Assembly (NCBI GenBank): GCA_030065935.1
Contig: JASJCP010000023.1
Span: 1-43,528 of the forward strand
Direction of reading: 5' to 3'
DNA: 43,528 bases
Source of the DNA: Xenococcaceae cyanobacterium MO_167.B27
GTDB taxonomy: Bacteria > Cyanobacteriota > Cyanobacteriia > Cyanobacteriales > Xenococcaceae
In this document: in pieces, positions 25,630-37,079 of the stretch
Layout: every line of letters starts with the position of its first letter
Numbering within the stretch: the first letter of the stretch is position 1
The notes under the pieces: model-generated
What the model saw: the letters and a program-made list of their open reading frames with translations, nothing else
What the model was told of the DNA's origin: nothing
Databases searched by the model: none
Program-made: the position numbers and the translations under genes

Positions 25630-26934
25630 ATGATGAAGACTATTGCTTATATCTATACCGATCCTTTAATAGATACTGCTCCTGAAGATGAATTTGTTGG
25701 TTGGGAAATAGATCGCACATATCACGATCTTGGTCAACGTCAACAACTGCAACAATTAATTGCAGACTGTCAACAAAATACCCCAGAATATCTTATAATT
25801 CGCCATTTACAAGAGTTGGGGGATACTATTACTGAAATCAGCGATCGCCTTAACCAATTAGAAGCACTGGGAATTGAAGTAATTGCGACACAACAAAACT
25901 ATAAATCATCTCAATCAAATATAAATATTAAAAACAATCTTGCTCAATTATTGCAAGAAATTCAAACTAATAAATATAGTCGTCTTCTACAACAGGGACA
26001 CGCCAGAAACCGTCTTAAAAACCTTCCTCCTCCTGGGAAAGCTCCCTATGGTTATCGTCGAGGCAAAGACAGGTATATTATTGATAAAAGTACTGCTCCT
26101 GTAGTTAAAGATTTTTTTGAACAATTTTTATTATTTGGTTCTCTGCGGGGTGCTGTTAGATATTTAGAAAAAAGATATGGTAAAAAAATTGCTCCTTCTA
26201 CTGGTCACAAGTGGTTAACTAATCCTGTGTATCGAGGGAACACAAAATACAAAAATGGGATAATAATTTCTAATACTCACGCAGCAATCATTAATCAGGA
26301 AGAAGCAGCACAAATTGACCGTTTGTTAAGACGTAATAGTCTTTTAGCCCCGCGAACAGCCAGCGCACCTCGTTCTTTAGCAGGGTTAGTAATTTGTGAT
26401 TACTGTCATTTACCAATGACGATATCCCGTGTCACTAAAAGAAATAAAAAACAAGAATATCTTTATCTAAGATGTCATTGTTGTCCTAAAGTACCGAAGT
26501 GTAAAGCAATTAATTACCAACAAATTTTAGAACTTACTATTAATAAAATTTGCCAAGAATTACCCATTGCAGTTAAGGAATTAAGCCAAAATAAACCCAA
26601 TAATATTCAAAATAATGTCTGGACAGCTTTAGAAGAAAAAAAAGCCATTTTAAACCAGATAAAAGAATTACAAAATCAAGGTATTCTCGACCAAGAAACT
26701 GCTGACTTACGTAGTTATAAATTACAACTAGAAATAGCACAACTCCAAGCGAAAATCGCTCAACTACCCCCGAAAGATTTACAGGCGATCGCAAGTACTG
26801 TATCCTTACCCCAATTCTGGTTTGATCTGTCTGAAGCGGAAAGAAGATTTTATTTTCGGGAATTTATCAAACAAATAGTAATTATCCGTCTTAGTGCTAA
26901 TCAATGGGATTTAAAGTTAGTGTTTATTTTTTAA
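25630..26934 (+). CDS. Serine-recombinase family protein (XisF-like), catalytic motifs altered
   Basis: 434 residues. Order: N-terminal resolvase-like domain (1-90), recombinase domain (about 120-235: PPPGKAPYGYRRGKDRYIID, KWLTNPVYRGNTKYKNG), a zinc ribbon (CDYC at 256-259, CxCC near 282-285 and Cys291), a coiled coil (about 330-375) and a C-terminal tail. In active large serine recombinases the N terminus reads Y-x-R-x-S and later D-R-L-x-R. Here the matching segments are YIYTD (7-11) and LQELGD (60-65), so the nucleophilic Ser and the arginines appear absent. The rest aligns with heterocyst-element recombinases. Alignment was by eye. It could be a DNA-binding or assembly protein rather than a recombinase. 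The start may also be the second ATG, 25633. Confidence 0.85.
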   Translation: MMKTIAYIYTDPLIDTAPEDEFVGWEIDRTYHDLGQRQQLQQLIADCQQNTPEYLIIRHLQELGDTITEISDRLNQLEALGIEVIATQQNYKSSQSNINIKNNLAQLLQEIQTNKYSRLLQQGHARNRLKNLPPPGKAPYGYRRGKDRYIIDKSTAPVVKDFFEQFLLFGSLRGAVRYLEKRYGKKIAPSTGHKWLTNPVYRGNTKYKNGIIISNTHAAIINQEEAAQIDRLLRRNSLLAPRTASAPRSLAGLVICDYCHLPMTISRVTKRNKKQEYLYLRCHCCPKVPKCKAINYQQILELTINKICQELPIAVKELSQNKPNNIQNNVWTALEEKKAILNQIKELQNQGILDQETADLRSYKLQLEIAQLQAKIAQLPPKDLQAIASTVSLPQFWFDLSEAERRFYFREFIKQIVIIRLSANQWDLKLVFIF

Positions 26935-27250
26935 ACAGTAGTCACCCCATTCCGAGTTGAATACTCACCTGCATAAATGACCGGTGATTCTAATAAGCAG
27001 GTTTCGTGACAGGTTAAAACACCGTCACAAAACTTTTGATCTTTATTATTTGTTCGCCTAGATGTAGAAGATTTTAGCATAATTTTGATAACCAACATTG
27101 AGCCATTTCATATTAACTCTCGTAATTAAATACCATAAAGTTTCTCCAGTTTTGACTTTAACAAATCCATAACAATACAACCAGTCATAACCATAAGTAT
27201 GAACGATAAATACCTCTTACTTATTAGTTATTACCTCATGATGACACGCC
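26935..27250. other. Intergenic region with transposase debris
   Basis: 316 bases. The left part has an imperfect GTGAC...GTCAC inverted repeat at 27006-27028; the right part holds the IS630 remnant described separately. No intact gene. Confidence 0.6.
27058..27213 (-). pseudogene. IS630-family transposase fragment
   Basis: A 52-codon minus-strand frame ending in TAG reads YGYDWLYCYGFVKVKTGETL and then WYLITRVNMKWLN. This matches the DDE-domain segment EWLYVYGFV...SG.T.W....VN that IS630/Tc1-type transposases of cyanobacteria share. No start, no catalytic triad and no terminal repeats are present, so this is a relic. It lies between the recombinase-like gene and the glycosyltransferase fragment. 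Confidence 0.65.
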
Positions 27251-27634
27251 CTAAACTTCATTGGAGCTAAATTTTTCTTTAAGTAAACTAACTGAGGATT
27301 GATTATTTGTCAGGGACTCTTCCCAAGCATTTACCAGTAAATGTTTAATTTCCTTGACATTTTCTTCTAAAGAAAATTGTGCAACTACTTTAGCTCTTCC
27401 TGCTACTTTTAGTTGTTGTCGAAGTTCAGGATTATTGATTAATTCTTCCAGTGCATTTGCTAGAGCTTGGGGATCTTTTTGCTGTATTAATAAACCAGTT
27501 TTGCGGTCTTCAATTAGTTCAACAATTCCTGATATAGCGGTAGAAACTACAGGAATTTCCATTGCCATTGCTTCTAATAGTACATTAGGAATACCATCGC
27601 GATCGCCATCTTTATCAAGCAATAATTCAAACAT
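27251..27634 (-). pseudogene. Glycosyltransferase family 4 C-terminal fragment
   Basis: 127 residues beginning MFELLLDKDGDRDGIPNVLL and continuing EAMAMEIPVVSTAISGIVEL with a C-terminal helix. This is the GT4 (group 1) donor-site region, including the E-x7-E-type pattern (GIPNVLLEAMAMEIPVV). The N-terminal acceptor half of about 250 residues is absent, and the upstream in-frame codon is a stop (TAA adjoining the ATG). A full enzyme would add sugars to a lipid or polysaccharide; the fragment is probably inactive. It is adjacent to the transposase relic and ends close to the divergent pyrG promoter. Confidence 0.75.
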
Positions 27635-27770
27635 TTAACTGGTTAATTTCCAAGGGTGAGAGGAGACAGTGTCAGCAGAGCAAATTATTGTAGAATATTA
27701 TGTTTGTTGCTAAAAGATTATGTTGGTGGGAGATGTTGGGAAAATTCAGCGCATTTTTCACCCTTAATAA

Positions 27771-29438
<1,668 letters not shown>

Positions 29439-29492
29439 AGCGGAATGGGGAATGGGGAATGGGGTGTGGGGTCAGGAGTCTTCCCGCGCTCA

Positions 29493-29545
29493 GGAGACTT
29501 CACAACAAAGCCGATCTGACGCGGTTCAATACCTAGATATATTAA
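29493..29545 (+). repeat. Dispersed repeat, copy 2
   Basis: Matches the minus strand of 141-194: a 17-base 5' block identical, then CCGATCT identical, then a variable 7-8 base core, then a 21-base 3' block identical. GGGGAATGGG-type words precede it in both places. It is non-coding. Confidence 0.6.
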
Positions 29546-29699
29546 GTCTCCTCCCAGGGGGTCAGAAGGAATGGGGAGACTGGGAGACTGGGGTATTGGG
29601 GTATTGGGGGAGGTGGTGGTTGATTATAACTGATAACTGATTACTGATAACTGATTACTGATTACTTCATCCTTCATCCTTGGCAATGACTAAGGGCGG

Positions 29700-30134
29700 T
29701 CAGAATAGTTGATTATTGCGGACTTTCCGAATAGTTTGTGGTAAAACTCCCACCAGAAGCGCGAAAGCCTCATCAGGAATGTGACTTACTGTTTCCAAAT
29801 CAAACCAATTTTCAAATTGATTCAGTATGACTTGCGCTCTTTCTTCTGGTATAGGATTGTCCGTAATTTGTTTAGTTAATTTAACCCATTGTCTCCGCAT
29901 TTTATAAGCTTGTCTTCTGGCTTCAGAGTCTTTCGGCGTGATTAGAGACAACTTACCTACAGGAATTACCTCAATAACATCAGGGTCAAATTGACCGCCT
30001 ACTATCGCCCCAGGTCCCACAAATTCTGCATGATATTTTTTACAGATAATCACACCATTTTTGCGACGGGGATTAACCATTAACAATTCTTGAGACTGGA
30101 TGCGCTGTAAAATCTCATCTGAATTGGAGTTCAT
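29700..30134 (-). CDS. Conserved-looking hypothetical protein (144 aa)
   Basis: 144 residues, soluble, no signal or membrane segment. The N-terminal half has a beta-rich NPRRKNGVIICKKYHAEFVG core; the C-terminal half is helical (EARRQAYKMRRQWVKLTKQI). I do not recognise the family. It lies convergent to pyrG debris and divergent from carB, with a 265-base upstream region containing GGGGGATATA repeats. The even codon pattern and absence of competing frames support a real gene. Confidence 0.7.
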   Translation of the reverse strand: MNSNSDEILQRIQSQELLMVNPRRKNGVIICKKYHAEFVGPGAIVGGQFDPDVIEVIPVGKLSLITPKDSEARRQAYKMRRQWVKLTKQITDNPIPEERAQVILNQFENWFDLETVSHIPDEAFALLVGVLPQTIRKVRNNQLF

Positions 30135-30399
30135 AATATACAGATAATCGTCTCTTATATGTTATATCGAGTTTGTTGAACAGATAAGGGATAAGGGTTG
30201 GGGGATATAAGGGGTGGGGGATATAAGTAATAAGTAATAAGTAGTAACAAATTAGTATTATTACTATAATACATTGTCTAATAAAAACCCCCAAAATATT
30301 TAAGTCATTAAACCTAAATAAAGTATCTGAGGGTAAAAGGAAAAATCCGCTATAAAATAATTTGGCTGAATATATTGCGTTAGCGGGAAGATACAGTTT

Positions 30400-33300
30400 A
30401 TGCCTCGTCGCGAAGATATAAATAAGATATTACTCCTTGGTTCTGGACCAATTGTTATTGGACAGGCTTGTGAATTCGATTACTCTGGGACTCAAGCTTG
30501 TAAAGCCTTGCGAGAAGAAGGATATGAAGTAGTTTTGGTCAACTCTAATCCTGCTTCGATTATGACCGATCCAGAAATGGCGAATCGCACCTATATCGAA
30601 CCGCTAACGCCAGAAATAGTAGAAAAAGTAATTGCTAAAGAAAAACCTGATGCACTATTACCCACAATGGGAGGACAAACCGCCCTCAATGTCGCTGTAT
30701 CTCTAGCGAAAAATGGTGTGTTGGAGAAGTATGGTGTAGAACTAATTGGGGCAAAATTACCAGCTATTGAAAAGGCGGAAGACCGCTTATTGTTTAAAGA
30801 AGCAATGACTAAAATCGGTGTTCCTGTATGTCCTTCAGGAATTGTCAACAACATGGAGGAAGCTAAGACAATTGCAGCCCAAATCGGTAGTTATCCTCTA
30901 ATTATTCGTCCTGCGTTTACCCTCGGGGGTACAGGTGGAGGTATTGCTTACAACCAAGAAGAATATGAATATATTGTTCAATCTGGTTTAGATGCTTCTC
31001 CTGTGAATCAGATTCTAGTGGAAAAATCTTTACTGGGTTGGAAAGAATACGAACTAGAAGTAATGCGAGATTTAGCAGATAACGTAGTGATTATCTGTTC
31101 TATTGAAAATATCGACCCTATGGGGGTACATACAGGAGATTCTATTACTGTTGCACCAGCCCAAACCCTTACAGATAAAGAGTATCAGCGTCTAAGGGAC
31201 TATTCTTTGGCAATTATCCGTGAAATTGGGGTAGAAACAGGAGGGTCTAATATTCAGTTTGCAGTCAATCCTATGAATGGAAAGGTGATTGTTATTGAGA
31301 TGAACCCCCGTGTATCTCGTTCTTCTGCTTTAGCTTCTAAAGCTACAGGATTCCCTATTGCTAAGTTTGCAGCTAAATTAGCAGTGGGATATACCCTGGA
31401 TGAGATTCCTAACGACATTACTAAGAAAACCCCTGCATCTTTTGAACCCACTATTGATTATGTTGTTACTAAAATTCCTCGCTTTGCTTTTGAAAAGTTC
31501 CCTGGTACAAAACCTATCTTGACTACCCAAATGAAGTCTGTCGGGGAAGCTATGGCTATTGGTAGAACCTTCTGTGAGTCTTTTCAAAAAGCTTTGCGAT
31601 CGCTGGAAACAGGACGTTTTGGTTTTGGTTGCGACAAAAAAGAAGCTCTCCCCACTATTACCCAAGTGCGTTCTAGTTTGCGGACTCCTAACCCCGAAAG
31701 GGTTTTTAGTGTTTATCAAGGATTAAAACTGGGAATGACTCCCGAAGAAATCCACGAATTAACTGCTATAGATATTTGGTTTTTGGATAAGTTTCAAGAA
31801 ATACTAGAAACAGAGAAAATTCTCAAACGCCAATCTCTACCAGAAATTACTGCTGAGGAAATGCGAGAGGTGAAACAAAAAGGTTTTAGCGATCGCCAAA
31901 TTGCCTTTGCCACCAAAACTACTGAAGATGAAGTAAGAGAGTATCGCAAATCTTTGGGAATTATCCCCGTCTATAAGTTAGTAGATACCTGTGCAGCGGA
32001 ATTTGAATCCTCTACCCCCTACTACTACTCTACCTATGAAGAGGGAGAAACAGAAATAGAATCCTCAGATGGCAAAAAAGTTATGATTCTGGGGGGAGGA
32101 CCCAACCGTATTGGACAAGGGATTGAGTTTGATTACTGCTGTTGTCATGCTGCATTTTCCCTCTCCGATGCTGGATATGAAACCATCATGGTGAACTCTA
32201 ACCCCGAAACCGTATCTACTGACTACGATACCAGCGATCGCCTGTACTTTGAACCCCTCACCAAAGAAGATGTTTTAAACATCATCGAAACAGAAAACCC
32301 CGAAGGTATTATCGTTCAATTCGGCGGACAAACCCCCTTAAAATTGGCTGTACCATTACAGAAATACCTCTCCCCCAACCCCTCTCCTACAGGAGAGGGG
32401 GGTAAGACCAAGATCTGGGGAACATCCCCCAATTCCATTGACACTGCGGAAGATAGAGAAAAATTCGAGAAAATACTGAGAGAATTAGACATATTACAGC
32501 CTGATAACGGTATTGCTCGTAGTTACGAAGAATCACTGGATATTGCTAACCGAATCAACTACCCTGTAGTAGTGCGTCCCTCCTATGTTTTGGGAGGAAG
32601 AGCGATGGAAATAGTTTATTCTGATGTAGATTTAGAACGCTACATGACCTACGCAGTACAAGTAGAACCAGACCATCCGATTTTAATCGATAAATTCTTA
32701 GAAAACGCGATCGAAGTCGATGTTGATGCCTTGTGTGACAGCACTGGTAAAGTAGTAATCGGTGGTATTATGGAACACATCGAACAGGCTGGGATTCACT
32801 CGGGAGACTCCGCTTGTTCAATTCCCTTCCAGTCTCTTCCCGAGAAAGCTATTGCAACTATCCGAACTTGGACTTATAAACTCGCACAAGCTTTAAATGT
32901 AGTGGGTTTAATGAACATCCAGTATGCAGTACAAGGAGAACAAGTATATATCCTCGAAGCTAACCCCCGTGCTTCTCGTACCGTACCCTATGTTTCCAAA
33001 GCTACAGGTGTACCCCTTGCCAAAATCGCTTCTTTATTGATGTCGGGAGCAACCCTAGAATCTCTAGGAGTCACCGAAGAAGCAATACCCCGACACATCG
33101 CAGTTAAAGAAGCAGTATTACCCTTTAATAAATTCCCTGGTAGTGACACCCTATTAGGACCCGAAATGCGTTCTACAGGAGAAGTTATGGGGATTGACAG
33201 CGACTTTGGGAAAGCTTTTGCTAAAGCGGAAGTTGCAGCAGGAGTCGATCTATCCTTAAAAGGTACAGTATTTGTCTCCATGAACGAACGAGATAAAAAA

Positions 33301-33657
33301 TTAGCAGTACCCGTAGTCAAAGACTTTATCGATCTTGGCTTCAAAATTGTTGCTACTTCAGGAACAAAGAAAGTATTGCAAGAAAACGGCATTAAAGATG
33401 TGGAATTAGTGTTAAAAATTCACGAAGGTCGTCCCCACGTCATAGATTGGATTAAAAACAACCAAATTCAACTAATTATCAACACTCCCACAGGAGAAGA
33501 ATCCCAAACTGATGCGCGATTAATCCGTAGAATGGCACTAGATTATAAACTACCCATTGTTACCACTATTGCAGGAGCAAAAGCTACTATAGCAGCAATT
33601 CGTTCTTTACGTTCTGAACCTTTGGAGGTAAAAGCCTTACAAGACTATATTAGTTAA
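30400..33657 (+). CDS. carB: Carbamoyl-phosphate synthase large subunit
   Basis: 1085 residues. Two ATP-grasp halves: the first opens [20 protein letters not shown] with [20 protein letters not shown]; the second opens [20 protein letters not shown]. Metal-binding [16 protein letters not shown] and [16 protein letters not shown] appear in both halves. The C-terminal 120 residues form the MGS-like allosteric domain. It makes carbamoyl phosphate for arginine and pyrimidine synthesis with CarA, which is not in the window. Around residues 657-668 an extra segment ([13 protein letters not shown]) is present that other CarB proteins lack; it is encoded by a palindromic repeat. The insertion keeps the frame, so the enzyme is probably active. 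Confidence 0.96.
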   Translation: MPRREDINKILLLGSGPIVIGQACEFDYSGTQACKALREEGYEVVLVNSNPASIMTDPEMANRTYIEPLTPEIVEKVIAKEKPDALLPTMGGQTALNVAVSLAKNGVLEKYGVELIGAKLPAIEKAEDRLLFKEAMTKIGVPVCPSGIVNNMEEAKTIAAQIGSYPLIIRPAFTLGGTGGGIAYNQEEYEYIVQSGLDASPVNQILVEKSLLGWKEYELEVMRDLADNVVIICSIENIDPMGVHTGDSITVAPAQTLTDKEYQRLRDYSLAIIREIGVETGGSNIQFAVNPMNGKVIVIEMNPRVSRSSALASKATGFPIAKFAAKLAVGYTLDEIPNDITKKTPASFEPTIDYVVTKIPRFAFEKFPGTKPILTTQMKSVGEAMAIGRTFCESFQKALRSLETGRFGFGCDKKEALPTITQVRSSLRTPNPERVFSVYQGLKLGMTPEEIHELTAIDIWFLDKFQEILETEKILKRQSLPEITAEEMREVKQKGFSDRQIAFATKTTEDEVREYRKSLGIIPVYKLVDTCAAEFESSTPYYYSTYEEGETEIESSDGKKVMILGGGPNRIGQGIEFDYCCCHAAFSLSDAGYETIMVNSNPETVSTDYDTSDRLYFEPLTKEDVLNIIETENPEGIIVQFGGQTPLKLAVPLQKYLSPNPSPTGEGGKTKIWGTSPNSIDTAEDREKFEKILRELDILQPDNGIARSYEESLDIANRINYPVVVRPSYVLGGRAMEIVYSDVDLERYMTYAVQVEPDHPILIDKFLENAIEVDVDALCDSTGKVVIGGIMEHIEQAGIHSGDSACSIPFQSLPEKAIATIRTWTYKLAQALNVVGLMNIQYAVQGEQVYILEANPRASRTVPYVSKATGVPLAKIASLLMSGATLESLGVTEEAIPRHIAVKEAVLPFNKFPGSDTLLGPEMRSTGEVMGIDSDFGKAFAKAEVAAGVDLSLKGTVFVSMNERDKKLAVPVVKDFIDLGFKIVATSGTKKVLQENGIKDVELVLKIHEGRPHVIDWIKNNQIQLIINTPTGEESQTDARLIRRMALDYKLPIVTTIAGAKATIAAIRSLRSEPLEVKALQDYIS
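32379..32400 (+). repeat. Palindromic repeat inserted in frame within carB
   Basis: CCCCTCTCCT (32379-32388) pairs with AGGAGAGGGG (32391-32400) around the loop AC. C-rich flanks (CTCTCCCCCAA) precede it. It encodes the Pro/Gly/Ser-rich insert in a loop of the second ATP-grasp half. The look is that of a short mobile palindrome tolerated in a surface loop. Confidence 0.65.
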
Positions 33658-34458
33658 GGTCAGTTCGGGTTAGTTTAGTCTTGTTCATCTGTAGGGGTAA
33701 TTCATGAATTACCCCTACTGGTTTAGATATAATGTCCTAATCCAAAAGCTTAGTGCTATAGTAATTTTCTAACCTCATTCTTCATCCTTTTATAATGTGA
33801 ATGCGCTGGTTGTACAAATAATTTTGTAATGGTAGTTAACAACTATAGCCTTTTTCCTATTGGTAAGATCCACTTTAATGGAAATAGGGATTAGGAATTA
33901 AGAATCAGAGAAGGTGAGCTCTCGTAAATAATAGCTTTATATGGTATTATTTTGATAACTGCTGTACAATTGTAGTAACTTAAGTTGTCAATAAATTATC
34001 TAACGCTAAGTAATTTTAATTCAGATTTATTTTTAAGTAGATTTAAGTAGATTTTTATTTTTTATTCTTCATATTTTCGCTACAGTGAAAGAATAAAATT
34101 GGAAATAAGTTGTGTTGTTTCTCCTGGAAAACAGAGGTGCTGACTAACCTCAAATTTAATAGGAGGCTACAAGCAGCACTGCATTTTGGGGCTTGAAACT
34201 AAAAATTAAGTAGTCGGTGCATAGCTTAAATTTATTGGTCTAGACAGGTAAGAGGTAAGCTAGCAAAGCCCAATACAATTTAAGTAATTAATTCTGCATA
34301 ATTACTTAATAATTATCGCCCTATCCGTTGGTAAAAATTTATTTATAGAGCATTCAGAAGTCTTAATGCTATTCAGTGGTTGGGACTGAGATATTGAAGG
34401 AATTATTAGGACTTAGTTTCATTAATTTTATAGAGTGATTTTGTTGAGGAGCAATCCA
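33658..34458. other. Intergenic region downstream of carB
   Basis: About 800 bases. It holds the perfect 28-base palindrome listed separately, the inverted 18-base word at 33809-33826, and a tandem AAGTAGATTT pair near 34035. No gene is evident; the last 100 bases must contain the promoter for the TPR protein. Confidence 0.55.
33691..33718. terminator. Perfect 28-base palindrome after carB
   Basis: GTAGGGGTAATTCA (33691-33704) is the exact reverse complement of TGAATTACCCCTAC (33705-33718). It begins 34 bases after the carB stop. It would form a strong 14-bp stem with no loop spacing, so the hairpin would open by a few pairs. It may serve as a terminator or be a repeat insertion; no T-tract follows. 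Confidence 0.5.
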
Positions 34459-35400
34459 ATGTACCAAGAAATAGAAGCCATTAAAATTTGGGAAAAATAT
34501 AATAAACAAGTAGTTGATTTTTATAAACAGAATAACTATCTAGAAGCAATTAAATGTGCCAAAGAAGGTTTAAAAATAGCAGAAAAAATCATGTTCAAAG
34601 ATAATTTATGCACCACCAGAAGTCTCAAAACTTTAGGTGGTTTATTAGTTATTACCCATCAATACCAAGAAGCATTAGCAAGATTTACAGAAGCAGTAGC
34701 AGTAGAAAACAAAATAACCCGTAAAGTTTTTGCTTGTAGCTCTGAAGTAGAGCGGATGCGCCATCTTAATCAAATTAGAAATACCACAGAAATATTACTT
34801 TCTTTAGTGGTTACTCATTTTCAAAATAACCCCGAAGCTATTAAAACGGCTTTTGATGTAGTAATACAACGCAACTTGTTTAGTGTTGCTGCTATATCTG
34901 CTTTTGATTCAGTGATTTGTGAACCACCCTATCAACATCTGACAGATCAGTGGGAACAATGGCGAGATATAGAGGAACACATTGCTTACCTGACCTTTAA
35001 TCAAACTACTACAAAAGAACGAGAAGGATTAAAATTACTGCAACAAGAATCAGAACGTCTCGAAAAATATCTAGCTTCCCAAATAGCAGCAGTTCAATTA
35101 CAAGACCCAACTATCAACCGCTACAGCATAGCAAGAAGATTGCCCATTGATAGTGTGCTGGTGGAGTTCTTTCGGTTCAACCTTTATGATTTTAGAAATA
35201 AGTATTGGGCTTCTCCCTACCATATTGCTTTTGTTCTCCCTGCTGGACAGCCAGAGAAAGTAAAAATGCAAGTATTGGGAAAAGCAGTCAAAATAGAGCC
35301 ATTAATCCAGATGATTTCTCGAATTTTCCCCACTGCTTATGTCAATACTCCCGAAGGTAAAATAATTCGTTTATCAAAAACTACTATCAATCAATTTTAA
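34459..35400 (+). CDS. TPR-type protein lacking the expected CHAT domain
   Basis: 313 residues from the ATG at 34459, which has GAGGAG eight bases upstream; an upstream GTG (34435) is less likely. The first half is tetratricopeptide-like (YKQNNYLEAIKCAKEGLKIA; LVITHQYQEALARFTEAVAV). The second half (PIDSVLVEFFRFNLYDFRNK and YHIAFVLPAGQPEKVKMQVL) is the region that normally lies just before a CHAT protease domain in cyanobacterial proteins. Here the protein ends about 40 residues later, with IIRLSKTTINQF, so the CHAT domain is missing. It may be a truncated gene or a short regulatory form. It sits in front of the phycoerythrin operon but has its own upstream region and a 677-base gap after it. 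Confidence 0.7.
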   Translation: MYQEIEAIKIWEKYNKQVVDFYKQNNYLEAIKCAKEGLKIAEKIMFKDNLCTTRSLKTLGGLLVITHQYQEALARFTEAVAVENKITRKVFACSSEVERMRHLNQIRNTTEILLSLVVTHFQNNPEAIKTAFDVVIQRNLFSVAAISAFDSVICEPPYQHLTDQWEQWRDIEEHIAYLTFNQTTTKEREGLKLLQQESERLEKYLASQIAAVQLQDPTINRYSIARRLPIDSVLVEFFRFNLYDFRNKYWASPYHIAFVLPAGQPEKVKMQVLGKAVKIEPLIQMISRIFPTAYVNTPEGKIIRLSKTTINQF

Positions 35401-36077
35401 GTCAATTGCGCGCAGTGAAGGATGAAGGATGAATCAGTAATAAGTAATAAGTAGGGAGTAGTTAGTAGTTAGTAGTTAGTAGGTTTTTAGCAAGAGTACA
35501 TTCCCCCAACTCTCCCCCCTCTCCCGTCACTTCCCCCATCTCCCCAATCGAGAAGCGACGAGTTGGGTCTCCCTAATCCCTTGTCCTTTATGTAACTAAT
35601 TTAAACTGATTTCTCTTTAAGATTTACAAAACTTGATGATATAGGCTCTGGCAGCATTGTATAAATAAACTTGTCAAGGTGTTACTAAACATCAATTACA
35701 AAAAATTGATTATAGATTAACCTTGATATAGCTACCCCCTTAATAAAAAAATAATCTGGGTCTTAATTCCTATCAAATTAAGTGTAGGAAGAGTTGATCC
35801 TAAACATTCCTGGTGATATTCGTTGAGTAATCAACATCAACAGTTAGCGTGGGGAAGGAAAAAGAGTCTATAGTTAGGAGTTTTTTTGCTTCATTGCGTT
35901 AGCTAGAGATAAGAAGAAAGACGATATAGCTCAGAGGGTGGAAATTAATCGTGACAAGCAAAAGTTCATAGGGAAGTTCTTGTGGAACAACTATCTTATG
36001 GCTAGTGCTTGGAAGTTTGTGTATCAAAGCACAATTTCTGCAAAAAAAATTATATTCCTTAAAGGGAGATTTTGTTA
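35401..36077 (+). promoter_or_regulatory. Long leader/promoter region of the cpe operon
   Basis: 677 bases with no credible gene. The first 180 are short repeats (AATAAGTAATAAGTA, TAGTTAG). Then comes a nested inverted repeat: TCAAGGT (35674-35680) with ACCTTGA (35720-35726), enclosing ATCAATT (35691-35697) with AATTGAT (35704-35710). Close to cpeC there is a TTGTG...CACAA stem (36014-36031). A Shine-Dalgarno-like AAAGGGAG lies 8-10 bases before the cpeC ATG at 36078. In Fremyella, cpeC expression is controlled both by transcription and post-transcriptionally, so a structured leader is plausible. Confidence 0.5.
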
Positions 36078-36953
36078 ATGGCTTTTGGACCAGCATCCGA
36101 ACTTGGTGTAGGTTTATTCGAGGACACTGCTCCTTTAGAATACCTACCAGGTCTTTCTGACGAAGAATTAGAGAGTATCATTCGTGGAGTATATAAGCAG
36201 GTTTTGGGCAATGCTTATATCATGGAAAGCGAAAGAGCAACTATTCCAGAATCTCAATTCAAAAGAGGAGAATTAAGCGTTAGAGAATTTGTGCGCGCTA
36301 TCGCCAAATCTGACGCATATATCTCTCGCTTCTTTGAAACTAGCCCCCGTTACCGTTTTATTGAGCTAAACTTCAAACACCTATTAGGACGCGCTCCTAA
36401 TGGTTTTGATGAAATGAAAGCTCACAGTGCCATCTTAGACAACGGTGGCTGGGAAGCAGAGATTGATTCTTATCTCGACAGCGATGAGTATCAAAATGCT
36501 TACGGAGAATTTATTGTACCTTACTATCGTGGATATAAGAGCCAACCTGGTCAAACTATGGTGGAATTTACCCATATGTTTGCCATGTTGCGTGGTGCTT
36601 CTTCTAGCGACTTCAAAGGTAGTTTAGCTGGTAAAACACCAGTATTAAACAAAAACATTATTCAAGGTAGTCCTATTGCTATAGTTGCACCTTCTAGTGG
36701 AACTGCTGGTGGTGGTTGGTCTTTCCAAGAACCCACTTTAGGCACTTCTAGTCGTCAAGGATTCGGTGCTAGTGCTAATGGTAAAGTCTATCGCATCGAA
36801 GTCACTGGTTATGGCTCTCCTGGCGCGGTAAATCGTGTGTCGAAATTCCGTCGTAGCAATAAGGTTTATCTAGTACCTTTTGACAAGCTATCTGAAGAAT
36901 ATCAGCGTATTCATAAGCAAGGTGGAAAAATTGCCAGTATCACCCCTGTGTAA
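36078..36953 (+). CDS. cpeC: Phycoerythrin-associated rod linker CpeC
   Basis: 291 residues from the ATG at 36078, preceded by AAAGGGAG; an upstream TTG is open but unlikely. Residues about 20-160 are the phycobilisome linker domain (PBS_linker_poly) with IIRGVYKQVLGNAYIMESER, IELNFKHLLGRAP and IDSYLDSDEYQNAYGE. A hinge (about 185-235) is rich in Gly/Ser. The last 55 residues (GKVYRIEVTGYGSPGAVNRV; EEYQRIHKQGGKIASITPV) are the CpcD-like capping domain. It joins phycoerythrin hexamers to the rest of the rod. It is the first gene of cpeCDESTR, and identity with CpeC is based on its N-terminal MAFGPASELGV, the paralogue pattern and its position. Confidence 0.9.
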   Translation: MAFGPASELGVGLFEDTAPLEYLPGLSDEELESIIRGVYKQVLGNAYIMESERATIPESQFKRGELSVREFVRAIAKSDAYISRFFETSPRYRFIELNFKHLLGRAPNGFDEMKAHSAILDNGGWEAEIDSYLDSDEYQNAYGEFIVPYYRGYKSQPGQTMVEFTHMFAMLRGASSSDFKGSLAGKTPVLNKNIIQGSPIAIVAPSSGTAGGGWSFQEPTLGTSSRQGFGASANGKVYRIEVTGYGSPGAVNRVSKFRRSNKVYLVPFDKLSEEYQRIHKQGGKIASITPV

Positions 36954-37079
36954 TTTTTAGCGCAGTCTGGAGAGATCGAGCAAGATAACCAGGAAATAGG
37001 GAAACGGGAAGACAAGTTTTAACTTCAACCCGAAACCCTAACCCCAAAACACCAATAATTTAATTCAGGAGAAATTAAA

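Noticed and set aside
29452-29640. 62-codon plus-strand frame after pyrG
   Set aside because: Made of G-rich short repeats and dispersed repeat copy 2, so it is a by-product of repeat sequence.
31378-31719. 113-codon minus-strand frame inside carB
   Set aside because: Antisense shadow of carB codon bias.
32988-33392. 134-codon minus-strand frame inside carB
   Set aside because: Antisense shadow of a strongly coding gene; Ser/Thr/Pro-rich with no domain.
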